Shown here one piece after another: positions 1-6,565 of a stretch of DNA of 14,394 bases. Under the pieces are notes generated by a model, which did no database searches, had not been told where the DNA came from, and saw nothing but the letters and a program-made list of their open reading frames with translations. Source of the stretch: Bdellovibrionales bacterium (GTDB lineage: Bacteria; Bdellovibrionota; Bdellovibrionia; Bdellovibrionales; JAMPXM01); the NCBI GenBank assembly GCA_005792225.1, contig SXSP01000374.1:1-14394 (forward strand). Direction: 5' to 3'. The translations under genes were made by a program, and so were the position numbers. Position 1 is the stretch's first letter. Each line of letters starts with the position of its first letter.

Positions 1-1562
1 ACTACCTAAACCACGGCTCCGGCCTGTGGTCTTGGCTGACCTCGCTTGACCACAAGCGAATCGGCATCCTCTATTTCATCACGGTCATGACGTTCTTCCT
101 GATCGGGGGAATCTTCGCGCTCTTGATCCGCACGGAGCTCTTCTCGACCGGCGAGACGATCATGGATGCCGCGAAATACACGAAGGTGATGACTTACCAC
201 GGAGCCGTCATGGTCTTCATGGTCATCATCCCCGGGATTCCGGCGTTTCTTGGTAACTTCTTCCTGCCGATCCAAATCGGCGCGAAGGACGTCGCGTTCC
301 CGAGACTGAACCTCCTCAGCTGGTACTGCCTTCTTTTGGGGGCAGCGGTTGCTTTGAGCTCGCTCTTCTTCGGCGGAGCGGATACCGGTTGGACGTTCTA
401 CACTCCGTACTCGGTCCAGCTCCGTCCCGCGGTGATGCTCGTCGCGGTCGGCGCGTTCATCGCCGGCTTCTCGTCGATCCTCACGGGACTGAATTTCGTG
501 GCGACGACTCACAAGCTCCGTGCGCCGGGAATGACGATGAATCGCATTCCGCTCTTCGTTTGGGCATTGTACTCGACGGCGATTATCCAGGTTCTCGCGA
601 CTCCGGTTCTTGCGATCACGCTCCTCCTCCTCGTGATGGAGAACGTTTTCCAGATCGGTTTCTTTGACCCGGCTCTTGGCGGTGATCCCGTCCTCTTCCA
701 GCACTTTTTCTGGTTCTATTCTCACCCTGCCGTTTACATCATGATCTTGCCGGCCTTCGGCGTGATCTCGGAGCTCATCGCGACGTTCTCGCGCAAGACG
801 ATCTTCGGTTACACGGCGATCGCGTATTCGTCTTTGGCGATCGCGGCGGTCAGCTTCTTCGTCTGGGGTCACCACATGTTCGTGTCGGGCCAATCGGAGA
901 TCGCGGGAATCATCTTCTCGTTCCTCACGATGCTCGTCGGTGTTCCGACGGCGATTAAGTTGTTCAACTGGCTTGCGACTCTTTACAAGGGTTCGATCAA
1001 CTTGGCTCCGCCAATGCTCTTCGCGATGGGCTTCATGTTCCTGTTCACCATCGGTGGCGTGACGGGAATATTCTTGGCCGTGACGGCGCTCGACGTTCAC
1101 TTCCATGATACGTATTTTGTAGTGGCGCACTTCCACTACGTGATGGTCGGTGGAACCCTCATGGCGATCATGGGCGGTATCTATTACTGGTTCCCCAAGA
1201 TGTTCGGCCGCATGACGAACGAACTTCTCGGAAACATCTCGTTCTTCTTCATCTTCGTCGGCTTTAACGTGACGTTCTTCCCGCAGTTCGTTTTGGGTAG
1301 CATGGGTATGCCCCGTCGCTACTTCGACTACCTGCCCGCATTCGAGCCGCTCAACCGTATCTCGACGATCGGCTCTTACATGATCGGTATCGGCTTCGTC
1401 GTCGGTTTCGTCGCGGTTGTTCACGCTCTTCTGAAGGGTGAGAAAGCCGGCGCGAATCCTTGGGGCGGTAAAACGCTCGAGTGGACGACCGCGTCTCCGC
1501 CTCCTCATGAGAACTTCTTGAAAACCCCCATCGTAACGGCAGGACCTTATGAGTACCGCTAA
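1..1562 (+). CDS. ctaD: Cytochrome c oxidase subunit I (5' end off the window)
   Basis: Catalytic subunit of an aa3-type heme-copper oxidase in the inner membrane, which reduces O2 to water and pumps protons. The reading frame is open from base 3, and the residues before the first internal ATG at 87 ([18 protein letters not shown]) are the usual N-terminus of this family, so only a short start is missing. Visible ligands: His at 198 (low-spin heme a, TYHG), CuB His at 723 with the cross-link Tyr at 735 (SHPAVY), the CuB His pair at 870 and 873 (WGHHMF), and His at 1128 and 1134 (HFH; heme a3 and heme a). The D-channel Asp lies in [12 protein letters not shown]. The usual Glu of HPEVY is absent: the sequence reads FYSHPAVY, the pattern known from type A2 oxidases. 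The last 14 bases overlap ctaE. Subunit II is presumably just upstream, outside the window. Confidence 0.98.
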   Translation, partial: YLNHGSGLWSWLTSLDHKRIGILYFITVMTFFLIGGIFALLIRTELFSTGETIMDAAKYTKVMTYHGAVMVFMVIIPGIPAFLGNFFLPIQIGAKDVAFPRLNLLSWYCLLLGAAVALSSLFFGGADTGWTFYTPYSVQLRPAVMLVAVGAFIAGFSSILTGLNFVATTHKLRAPGMTMNRIPLFVWALYSTAIIQVLATPVLAITLLLLVMENVFQIGFFDPALGGDPVLFQHFFWFYSHPAVYIMILPAFGVISELIATFSRKTIFGYTAIAYSSLAIAAVSFFVWGHHMFVSGQSEIAGIIFSFLTMLVGVPTAIKLFNWLATLYKGSINLAPPMLFAMGFMFLFTIGGVTGIFLAVTALDVHFHDTYFVVAHFHYVMVGGTLMAIMGGIYYWFPKMFGRMTNELLGNISFFFIFVGFNVTFFPQFVLGSMGMPRRYFDYLPAFEPLNRISTIGSYMIGIGFVVGFVAVVHALLKGEKAGANPWGGKTLEWTTASPPPHENFLKTPIVTAGPYEYR

Positions 1563-2235
1563 TCACCAGAACGGCCATCACTACGCTCATCACTTCGAAA
1601 GCGCTGAGCACGAGTACGAAACGGCGAAGCAGGGGATTTGGTTATTCCTCTGCACGGAAATCCTGATGTTCGGCGGACTTTTCGTCGGCTACGCGTACTT
1701 CCATCACGTGTATCCGGAGATCTTCAAAATCGGTTCGAAATTCACCGATTGGAGATTGGGTGCCGCTAACACGGTCGTGCTCCTGACGAGCTCACTGACG
1801 ATGGCTCTCGGTATCTACTACAACCAGTTGGCCGATAAGAAAAAAGCCCTCACGATGCTCGGGATCACCGTCGTCTGCGGCGCGATCTTCATGCTCATCA
1901 AGTACTTCGAGTACTCGCACAAGATCCATCTGGGTCTCGCGCCGGGCTCCTGGTACCATATCAATGAAGAGGGAATCGCCGAGCTGAAAGCGAAAGGCGT
2001 CGACGCGATCCCCGGGAACCTCGCGCTCTACTTCTCGTTCTACTTCATGATGACGGGTCTCCACGGGATCCACGTTTTGATCGGGATGGGACTCATCGTT
2101 TGGGTCATGATGCGCACGGCTCGCGGCGAATTCAGCGGTGCGTACTACACTCCGGTCGAGGGCGTTGGGCTCTTCTGGCATTTGGTCGACTTGGTTTGGA
2201 TCTACTTGTTCCCGCTCTTGTACCTGGTGACATAA
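1549..2235 (+). CDS. ctaE: Cytochrome c oxidase subunit III
   Basis: Subunit III of the aa3-type oxidase, an integral membrane protein that stabilises the catalytic core. The 228 residues carry family hallmarks: [20 protein letters not shown] near the N-terminus, a loop and helix around [29 protein letters not shown] in the fourth or fifth helix, and a C-terminus ending [19 protein letters not shown]. The His-rich N-terminal stretch (residues 4-20) is hydrophilic. The ATG at 1549 lies inside the end of ctaD (14-nt overlap), with a weak AGGA at 1541-1544, so translation is probably coupled to ctaD. It is followed by ctaF after only 12 bases. Length is typical for short bacterial subunit III proteins. 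The assignment is secure; the symbol follows the ctaCDEF naming scheme (coxC in others). Confidence 0.97.
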   Translation: MSTANHQNGHHYAHHFESAEHEYETAKQGIWLFLCTEILMFGGLFVGYAYFHHVYPEIFKIGSKFTDWRLGAANTVVLLTSSLTMALGIYYNQLADKKKALTMLGITVVCGAIFMLIKYFEYSHKIHLGLAPGSWYHINEEGIAELKAKGVDAIPGNLALYFSFYFMMTGLHGIHVLIGMGLIVWVMMRTARGEFSGAYYTPVEGVGLFWHLVDLVWIYLFPLLYLVT

Positions 2236-2240
2236 GGAGA
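2234..2240 (+). promoter_or_regulatory. Ribosome binding site that decides the ctaF start
   Basis: AAGGAGA begins within the ctaE stop codon. Its spacing fits the ATG at 2248 and is too short for the ATG at 2242. Confidence 0.7.
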
Positions 2241-2247
2241 GATGAAG

Positions 2248-2580
2248 ATGGCAAACGTGAAATCAAACGACCACAGCCACGATACCGAGCACCACTTCAT
2301 CCCGCTTGAGACTTATTTGAAGGTCTTCGGCGCGCTGATCTTCCTCACCGTGATCACGGTTCTCGCGGCGCAAGTCGATTTCGGGGCCCTCAATGCGATC
2401 ATCGCGTTCGCGATCGCTTCGGTGAAGGCGATCCTGGTCCTCGCGATCTTCATGCACTTGAAGTACGACAACATGATGAACCGGGTCATCATCGCGAGCT
2501 CGGCGTTCTTCCTGCTCGTCATGTACTTCTTCTGTATCATCGACGAAGTCACCCGCATCGTTCAGACTTCGAACCTCTAA
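2248..2580 (+). CDS. ctaF: Cytochrome c oxidase subunit IV, prokaryotic small type
   Basis: Small membrane subunit of the oxidase, 110 residues with three predicted transmembrane helices: about residues 26-44 (VFGALIFLTVITVLAAQV), 49-69 (ALNAIIAFAIASVKAILVLA) and 79-100 (VIIASSAFFLLVMYFFCII). The segment VKAILVLAIFMHLKYD is characteristic of the CyoD/caa3 subunit IV family. Two in-frame ATGs exist, at 2242 and 2248. The Shine-Dalgarno GGAG at 2236-2239 lies 8 nt before 2248 but only 2 nt before 2242, so 2248 is preferred. It is the last gene of the oxidase operon, directly followed by an intrinsic terminator. Its role in bacteria is assembly or stability rather than catalysis, as known for the family. 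Confidence 0.93.
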   Translation: MANVKSNDHSHDTEHHFIPLETYLKVFGALIFLTVITVLAAQVDFGALNAIIAFAIASVKAILVLAIFMHLKYDNMMNRVIIASSAFFLLVMYFFCIIDEVTRIVQTSNL

Positions 2581-2600
2581 GTTTCCAAATAGGTGTTGCG

Positions 2601-2631
2601 AAAAGCCTGCCTTCCAAGGCGGGCTTTTGTT
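2601..2631 (+). terminator. Intrinsic terminator of the oxidase operon
   Basis: An 11-bp stem AAAAGCCTGCC (2601-2611) pairs with GGCGGGCTTTT (2618-2628) with one G-U wobble around a 6-nt loop (TTCCAA). The 3' arm ends in TTTT and is followed by GTTTG. It sits 20 bases after the ctaF stop. The A-rich 5' arm would also allow some termination from the opposite strand. Confidence 0.88.
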
Positions 2632-2792
2632 TGCCCGAGCAGTAAACAAAAACAGATTATATTCGTTCACAAAATGTTTAAGTCTTGAGGTTTGACGCAC
2701 TGGTCCTGCCCAAGGGATGGCGTGGAAAAACCCCAAGCGTGATGCGGTGCCTTGCTTCCGGGCGCCGGTTGGGTTAGACCGACTGTCGAATC
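2632..2792 (+). other. Leader region upstream of ctaB with a candidate RNA hairpin
   Basis: No gene is visible in this stretch. The first part is AT-rich (2641-2690) and holds a -10-like TATATT at 2658-2663, but no convincing -35 at normal spacing. The later part can fold: GGTGCC (2746-2751) pairs with GGCGCC (2761-2766) around a 9-nt loop, and AACCCCAA (2729-2736) can pair with TTGGGTT (2769-2775) with one bulged C. There is no Shine-Dalgarno sequence between this hairpin and the ctaB ATG at 2793. The stretch may be a structured 5' UTR; it matches no riboswitch class that I recognise. Confidence 0.4.
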
Positions 2793-3668
2793 ATGAAACT
2801 ATTCTTAGATCTCACGAAATCGGGCATCGTCTGCTTCGTTCTGGTCAGTGGCCTGGCCGGGTACGCGTTGAGCATGACCCCGTTTGAGCCGTGGGAATTC
2901 GGCCACCTCGCGGTCACTCTCCTCGCGCTCTACTTCTTTTCGGCGGGTAGCTTCGCGATCAATCAGGCGCAGGAGTGGCAAATCGATTCGGCGATGCCGC
3001 GAACCGTGAAGCGCCCGATTCCGAGCGGAAAAATTTCTCCGCGCCAGGCTTGGACGATTGGGATCGGCTTCGTTCTCCTGGGAACTCTCCTGGGTCTTCT
3101 CATCAGCGTGACGGTCGCGGTTCTCGGTCTACTCACCGTGGTCCTCTACAACCTTCTCTACACCCTCTATTGGAAGAGAAAGTGGGCGTTCGGTGCGGTC
3201 CCCGGAGCGATTCCCGGAGCCATGCCCGTTGTCATCGGGTACGCGGCGAACACCGATCATCTTCTTCAACCGGATGTGATCTACGCTTTCTTAATCATGT
3301 TCCTCTGGCAGATGCCGCACTTCTGGTCGATCGCGATTCGTTTCAAGGACGATTACAAGAAGGGTGGGATTCCCGTTCTTCCCGCGAAGATCGGAACGAA
3401 CGCCACGTTGTTTCACATGGCGCTCTACATGTTCGCGTACGTGGGGCTTGCTCTCGCATCGCCTTGGTTCACGACGGCTTACTTCTTTTATCTTCTCGTC
3501 GTCGTGCCCTTTGCGCTCAAAGTGCTCTACGAATTCTTCCGCTACTACAACACGGGCGCGCAGGCGCGGTGGTTGCCGTTTTTTCTTTGGACGAACTTCA
3601 GCGTGTTGGTCTTCTTGATCGCACCGGTCGTCGATAAGTGGCATCGCCATTTCCTCGGCCTCGTCTGA
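2793..3668 (+). CDS. ctaB: Protoheme IX farnesyltransferase (heme o synthase)
   Basis: Polytopic inner-membrane prenyltransferase of the UbiA superfamily that attaches farnesyl to heme b to give heme o, the precursor of heme a. The 291 residues match the family length, with about eight or nine hydrophobic helices. The first Asp-rich motif is N57-x3-E61-x3-D65 followed by MPRTVKRPIPSGK; most homologues as I know them have Asp where E61 stands. A second conserved region is LYNLLYTLYWKRKWAFGAVPGAIPGAMP, and the second Asp motif is KDDYKKGGIPVLP (D186, D187). The start ATG at 2793 fits the usual N-terminus (LDLTKSGIVCFVLVSGLAGY) although no Shine-Dalgarno sequence precedes it. ctaA follows after 23 bases, and the oxidase genes lie upstream, so this is the heme a supply for that oxidase. 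Confidence 0.96.
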   Translation: MKLFLDLTKSGIVCFVLVSGLAGYALSMTPFEPWEFGHLAVTLLALYFFSAGSFAINQAQEWQIDSAMPRTVKRPIPSGKISPRQAWTIGIGFVLLGTLLGLLISVTVAVLGLLTVVLYNLLYTLYWKRKWAFGAVPGAIPGAMPVVIGYAANTDHLLQPDVIYAFLIMFLWQMPHFWSIAIRFKDDYKKGGIPVLPAKIGTNATLFHMALYMFAYVGLALASPWFTTAYFFYLLVVVPFALKVLYEFFRYYNTGAQARWLPFFLWTNFSVLVFLIAPVVDKWHRHFLGLV

Positions 3669-3677
3669 TCCTCTCGG

Positions 3678-3684
3678 AAGGGGG
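3678..3684 (+). promoter_or_regulatory. Ribosome binding site of ctaA
   Basis: AAGGGGG lies 7 nt before the ATG at 3692. It favours that start over an in-frame ATG at 3638 that would overlap ctaB by 31 bases and add 18 unlikely residues. Confidence 0.65.
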
Positions 3685-3691
3685 TTGTCTC

Positions 3692-4648
3692 ATGAACCGT
3701 AAGTTCTCTCTCGTCTTGACTGTTCTTCTCGTGATGATCGTCACCCTCATGGCTCTCGGGGCGGGAGTGCGGACGATGAACGCAGGCCTTTCGTGTCCTG
3801 ACTGGCCGCTCTGTTTCGGAAAGATTATTCCCGACTTCCACCCGGCCGTTTGGTTTGAATTTGTCCACCGCGCTTATGCGGGTCTCGTGGCGCTTTTGTT
3901 CGCTGGTTGCTTCTTCTATGTCTTGCGATTGAAGTCCGCGCCGCGTGCCGCGCGAATCGCCGCCGTCGCGGGTTTGGTATTCTTGGTGGCGCAGATCGTA
4001 GCCGGTGCCTTGACGGTTCTTTGGCTCGTGAAGTGGGCGGCGGTGACGTCGCACCTTCTGCTCGCCACCTTGTTTTTCTGCTCGGTCCTTTGGATGAAGT
4101 TTAACGTTCGCCCCGCGGTTGAAGAACCTGCGGTCAAAGCGCCGCGCGTTTTAAGCTTCGTGACAGGGCTGCTTTCCGTTTTGATCTTCGGGCAGATCGC
4201 ACTGGGCGGAATCGTCGCTTCGACTTATGCCGGCTCCGTCTGCGTCGATTGGCCGCTCTGTAACGGTCAATGGGTGCCGACGTGGCAAGGCGCCATCGGT
4301 CACCAGGTCACTCACCGGTTCTTCGCGTACTTTCTCTCGATAGCGATTTTGGTATATGCCGTCGTTATTCAGGTGAAGTCGCGAGCTCCGTGGATGACGT
4401 CTCAGATTCTCCGCTTGAGCCGATGGAATGTCGCACTCGTTTCCGCGCAGGTCGGCGTCGGGATCGCTAATCTTATTTTATTTATCCCGCCGTCAGTGAC
4501 CGTGCTCCATCAGAGCGTTGCGATCGTGCTTTTAGCGGTAAACTTGCGTTCTTATTTTGTCACCCGCGCCGTCGTGCGGACGGCGAGAGTCGCTGAGCCT
4601 CGGCCGACGATTCATGTGAATCAAGTGGTCGGCGGCGTATCCGGCTGA
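3692..4648 (+). CDS. ctaA: Heme a synthase (COX15/CtaA family)
   Basis: Inner-membrane enzyme that oxidises the C8 methyl of heme o to the formyl group of heme a. The 318 residues form two homologous four-helix halves. The four expected heme-ligand histidines are visible: H59 (FVHRAYAGL), H121 (TSHLLLAT), H208 (THRFFAY) and H273 (LHQSVAI). Both extracytoplasmic loops carry a cysteine pair, C35/C41 (SCPDWPLC) and C184/C190 (VCVDWPLC), as in the Bacillus subtilis-type enzyme. The N-terminal signature GAGVRTMNAGLSCPDWP is typical. The start at 3692 is chosen for its ribosome binding site. It lies 23 bases after ctaB, very probably in one transcript. The 3' end overlaps the convergent maiA by 28 bases. 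Confidence 0.96.
   Translation: MNRKFSLVLTVLLVMIVTLMALGAGVRTMNAGLSCPDWPLCFGKIIPDFHPAVWFEFVHRAYAGLVALLFAGCFFYVLRLKSAPRAARIAAVAGLVFLVAQIVAGALTVLWLVKWAAVTSHLLLATLFFCSVLWMKFNVRPAVEEPAVKAPRVLSFVTGLLSVLIFGQIALGGIVASTYAGSVCVDWPLCNGQWVPTWQGAIGHQVTHRFFAYFLSIAILVYAVVIQVKSRAPWMTSQILRLSRWNVALVSAQVGVGIANLILFIPPSVTVLHQSVAIVLLAVNLRSYFVTRAVVRTARVAEPRPTIHVNQVVGGVSG
4603..4633. terminator. Candidate two-way hairpin at the ctaA/maiA overlap
   Basis: GCCGAC (4603-4608) pairs with GTCGGC (4628-4633), and inside it GATTC (4609-4613) pairs with GAATC (4618-4622) around ATGT, leaving a 5-nt bulge. The hairpin spans the overlapping 3' ends of two convergent genes. No T-tract follows on either strand, so classical intrinsic termination is uncertain. 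Confidence 0.35.
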
Positions 4649-5268
4649 CGAAGCGGCGAGGCTTTGATGAAGGCTTCGAGCTTCTCGCAGTTCGCGCGGA
4701 CTCGATTGAGAGTCGGATAATTTGCGAGCGGAACCTTGAATCGCTCACCACTAACGAGCTGCGGAACCAAGAAGCAATCGGCTGCGGTCACTTCGTTTCC
4801 GAAGCAGTAGGTTCCCGCGTGGCGTTGCAGGAAAGTTTCGAGCGCGGTCAGTCCGTACTTCATCCAGTGCTGAATCCACTCGGTTTTTGAATTTGCGTCC
4901 GCGGAGTAGCGCTTTTCAAGTTCGCCCAAGACCCTCAAATTGAGGATCGGCTGAATGCCGCTGTTCATGATCTCGCATGCCTGTACAACCACGGCGCGCT
5001 CGTAAGGGTCTTGTGGAAAAAGTGGTGGAGTCGGTTGAATGCGCTCGAGATAATCGAGGATCGCCATGGACTGACCGATCGCGCGGCCCTTGTGCACAAG
5101 GGTCGGAACTTCGTGGCTCGGGTTGAGTTTCGTGTACTCCTCGCCGTGTTGCTCGCCACCGTTGTTTAAGAGATGCACCGGACGGTACTCGTACTCGAGA
5201 CCCTTGATGTTCAATGCGATACGTACGCGGTGGGAGGCGGAACTGCGGAAGTAGTTATAGAGGATCAT
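4621..5268 (-). CDS. maiA: Maleylacetoacetate isomerase (zeta-class glutathione transferase)
   Basis: Cytosolic glutathione-dependent enzyme that isomerises maleylacetoacetate to fumarylacetoacetate in tyrosine and homogentisate breakdown. The 215 residues match the family (about 210). The N-terminal thioredoxin-like domain carries FRSSASHRVRIALNIKG, with S9 at the catalytic serine position; many bacterial forms have Ala where the animal enzyme has Cys. NPSHEVPTLV and GQSMAILDYLE form the glutathione site, and the C-terminal helical domain includes YCFGNEVTAADCFLVPQL. The ATG at 5268 has GAGG (plus-strand 5274-5277) 5 nt upstream; a longer TTG-start version from 5298 would add 10 residues without family support. 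It is divergent from the fumarylacetoacetase gene, the next step of the same pathway. Homogentisate dioxygenase is not in the window. Confidence 0.94.
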   Translation of the reverse strand: MILYNYFRSSASHRVRIALNIKGLEYEYRPVHLLNNGGEQHGEEYTKLNPSHEVPTLVHKGRAIGQSMAILDYLERIQPTPPLFPQDPYERAVVVQACEIMNSGIQPILNLRVLGELEKRYSADANSKTEWIQHWMKYGLTALETFLQRHAGTYCFGNEVTAADCFLVPQLVSGERFKVPLANYPTLNRVRANCEKLEAFIKASPLRQPDTPPTT

Positions 5269-5303
5269 CACAACCTCGTGGTGTTTGATGCTGCGCAAGA
5301 AGC

Positions 5304-5362
5304 AAAAGGTACGCCGTACCGCAGGCGGTAGGGACTACCGCCTGCGGTACGGCGTACCTTTT
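5304..5362. repeat. Perfect 28-bp inverted repeat made of nested palindromes
   Basis: Arms 5304-5331 and 5335-5362 are exact reverse complements around the loop GGA (5332-5334), running from AAAAGG on the left to CCTTTT on the right. Each arm contains smaller palindromes: GGTACGCCGTACC (5308-5320) with CCGCAGGCGG (5319-5328), mirrored by CCGCCTGCGG (5338-5347) and GGTACGGCGTACC (5346-5358). It lies between divergent genes, 35 bases from the maiA start and 58 from the fumarylacetoacetase start, so it is upstream of both and not an ordinary terminator. It may be a dispersed palindromic element (REP/MITE-like) or a regulator-binding or cruciform site; the choice cannot be made from one copy. Confidence 0.9.
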
Positions 5363-5420
5363 ACTTCCCCTGCGGCATCCATTACAACCAAGTCGTAACA
5401 GTCAATTTGGGAGCTTGAAA

Positions 5421-6407
5421 GTGAAACTTGGAACGCTGAAGACCCCCGGAAAACGCGATGGAGAACTCGTCGTCGTCAGCCGCGATAACAAACGTGCCGT
5501 GAAGGCGACGCAAGTCGCTCCGAACCTCCGTGAGGCGGTTGAAGATTGGGTACACGCGAAGCCGAAACTCGAGCAGCTTTTCAAAGAGCTTGAGGACGGG
5601 CGGAGAACGGATGCGTTCGAGGTGGATCAGCATGAGTTCCATTCGCCGATGCCGCGTGCGTTTCAGTGGGCAGATGGATCGGCATTTCTTCATCACGTCA
5701 AACTCGTGCGCATGGCGCGCAAGGCGGAGATGCCGGCAACACTCTATACAACTCCTTTAATGTATCAGGGGGGGAGTGACGATTTCTTGGCGCCGACGGA
5801 GCCGATTCCGCAGATTGATTTCGCGCACGGCACGGACTTCGAAGGGGAGGTCGTCGTCGTCACTGATTTCGTTCCGATGGGAATCACGCCCGAGAAGGCG
5901 CTCGAGAAAATCGTGCTCGTGATGATCGCGAATGATGTTTCACTTCGTGGTTTGATTCCCGAGGAGTTAGCGGCAGGTTTTGGCTTCTTCCAGAGCAAGC
6001 CGTCGTCGGCCTTTGCGCCATTTGCGATTACGCTGGATGAGCTCGGGTCTGAATGGCGAGAGGGGCGCGTGCACCTTCCGCTTCTCGTTGAGTATAACGG
6101 TCAGTTCTTCGGGAAGGCGAACGCGGGGCAAATGCACTTTCATTTTGGTCAACTGATCGCGCATGCGGCTCGCACGAGAAATCTTTCCGCGGGAACGATC
6201 ATCGGGAGCGGCACGGTTGCCAACGAGGATCCGAACGTTGGGAGTAGCTGCTTGGCCGAAAAGCGCATGCTTGAGCAGATCAATACGGGCGCGGTGAAGA
6301 CCTCGTTCATGAAAGTCGGCGATCGAATTCGGATTGAAATGAAGGATGCCCTCGGGGCGAATCTTTTCGGCGCTATTGATCAGGTCGTGATCAAAGCCGA
6401 GGTCTGA
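5421..6407 (+). CDS. fahA: Fumarylacetoacetase (fumarylacetoacetate hydrolase family)
   Basis: Metal-dependent hydrolase that splits fumarylacetoacetate into fumarate and acetoacetate. The 328 residues have the two-part form common in bacteria: an N-terminal domain (about 1-75, FAA_hydro_N_2 type, with KLGTLKTPGKRDGELVVVSRD) and the C-terminal catalytic fold. E141 and E143 (FEGEVVVVTDF) and D172 (ANDVSLRGLI) are the expected divalent-metal ligands. SKPSSAFAPFAIT and GTIIGSGTVANEDP are conserved active-site loops. The GTG at 5421 is preferred because GGGAG (5409-5413) lies 7 nt upstream; an in-frame TTG at 5415 is too close to it. The divergent maiA supplies its substrate, which makes fumarylacetoacetate more likely than another FAH-family substrate. 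The gene symbol is inferred from that pairing. Confidence 0.9.
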   Translation: MKLGTLKTPGKRDGELVVVSRDNKRAVKATQVAPNLREAVEDWVHAKPKLEQLFKELEDGRRTDAFEVDQHEFHSPMPRAFQWADGSAFLHHVKLVRMARKAEMPATLYTTPLMYQGGSDDFLAPTEPIPQIDFAHGTDFEGEVVVVTDFVPMGITPEKALEKIVLVMIANDVSLRGLIPEELAAGFGFFQSKPSSAFAPFAITLDELGSEWREGRVHLPLLVEYNGQFFGKANAGQMHFHFGQLIAHAARTRNLSAGTIIGSGTVANEDPNVGSSCLAEKRMLEQINTGAVKTSFMKVGDRIRIEMKDALGANLFGAIDQVVIKAEV

Positions 6408-6565
6408 AACTCGGTAATCGTCAAGGGTTTCGCGGGTGTCTCGTTTTGAGACGCCTGGCCGGCCTAAATTAATCAAGAAAATTCAGGACCAAGGTGAGGT
6501 GTCTCTCAATTTGACGTCTCATTTTGCCGATAGGTCATACGGTGAACCGATTCGCGGGGAGACGT
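6408..6565 (+). promoter_or_regulatory. Spacer with a weak hairpin and repeated GTCTC/GAGAC
   Basis: No gene is supported here. GGTGTCTC (6435-6442) pairs with GAGACGCC (6448-6455), 8 bp with one wobble, 28 bases after the fahA stop; it lacks a T-tract. An 8-base palindrome GGCCGGCC follows at 6457-6464. GTCTC or GAGAC occurs five times (6438, 6448, 6501, 6516, 6559). ACGTCTC (6514-6520) is an exact inverted match to GAGACGT (6559-6565), which overlaps the ribosome binding site of the next gene. A -35-like TTGACG lies at 6511-6516 without a good -10. Confidence 0.4.
6556..6561 (+). promoter_or_regulatory. Ribosome binding site of the exported 877-residue protein
   Basis: GGGGAG lies 4 nt before the ATG at 6566. 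It supports this start, which also places a signal peptide at the N-terminus, over an upstream in-frame TTG at 6524. Confidence 0.6.

Noticed and set aside
6..1508. A 500-codon open frame on the minus strand opposite ctaD
   Set aside because: Its translation is an unnatural mix dominated by Arg, Glu, Asp and His with no domain, and it mirrors codon choice in the highly conserved ctaD frame on the other strand.
2690..2780. Resemblance of the minus strand near 2750 to the GGAAG tetraloop region of signal recognition particle RNA
   Set aside because: Only a short CCGGAAG string matches; the closing pairs and the conserved asymmetric loop are missing, and the flanks do not form the long helix of that RNA.
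5230..5268. MaiA lacks the Cys of the animal SSCS motif (SSAS here)
   Set aside because: Many bacterial maleylacetoacetate isomerases carry Ala at this place, and the catalytic Ser (S9) is present, so it is not a sign of lost function.
5304..5362. Reading the 28-bp palindrome as a CRISPR repeat or a plain intrinsic terminator
   Set aside because: There is only one unit and no spacer series; it lies upstream of both flanking genes, so no transcript of theirs needs to end there. The TTTT at its edge is part of the repeat arm.
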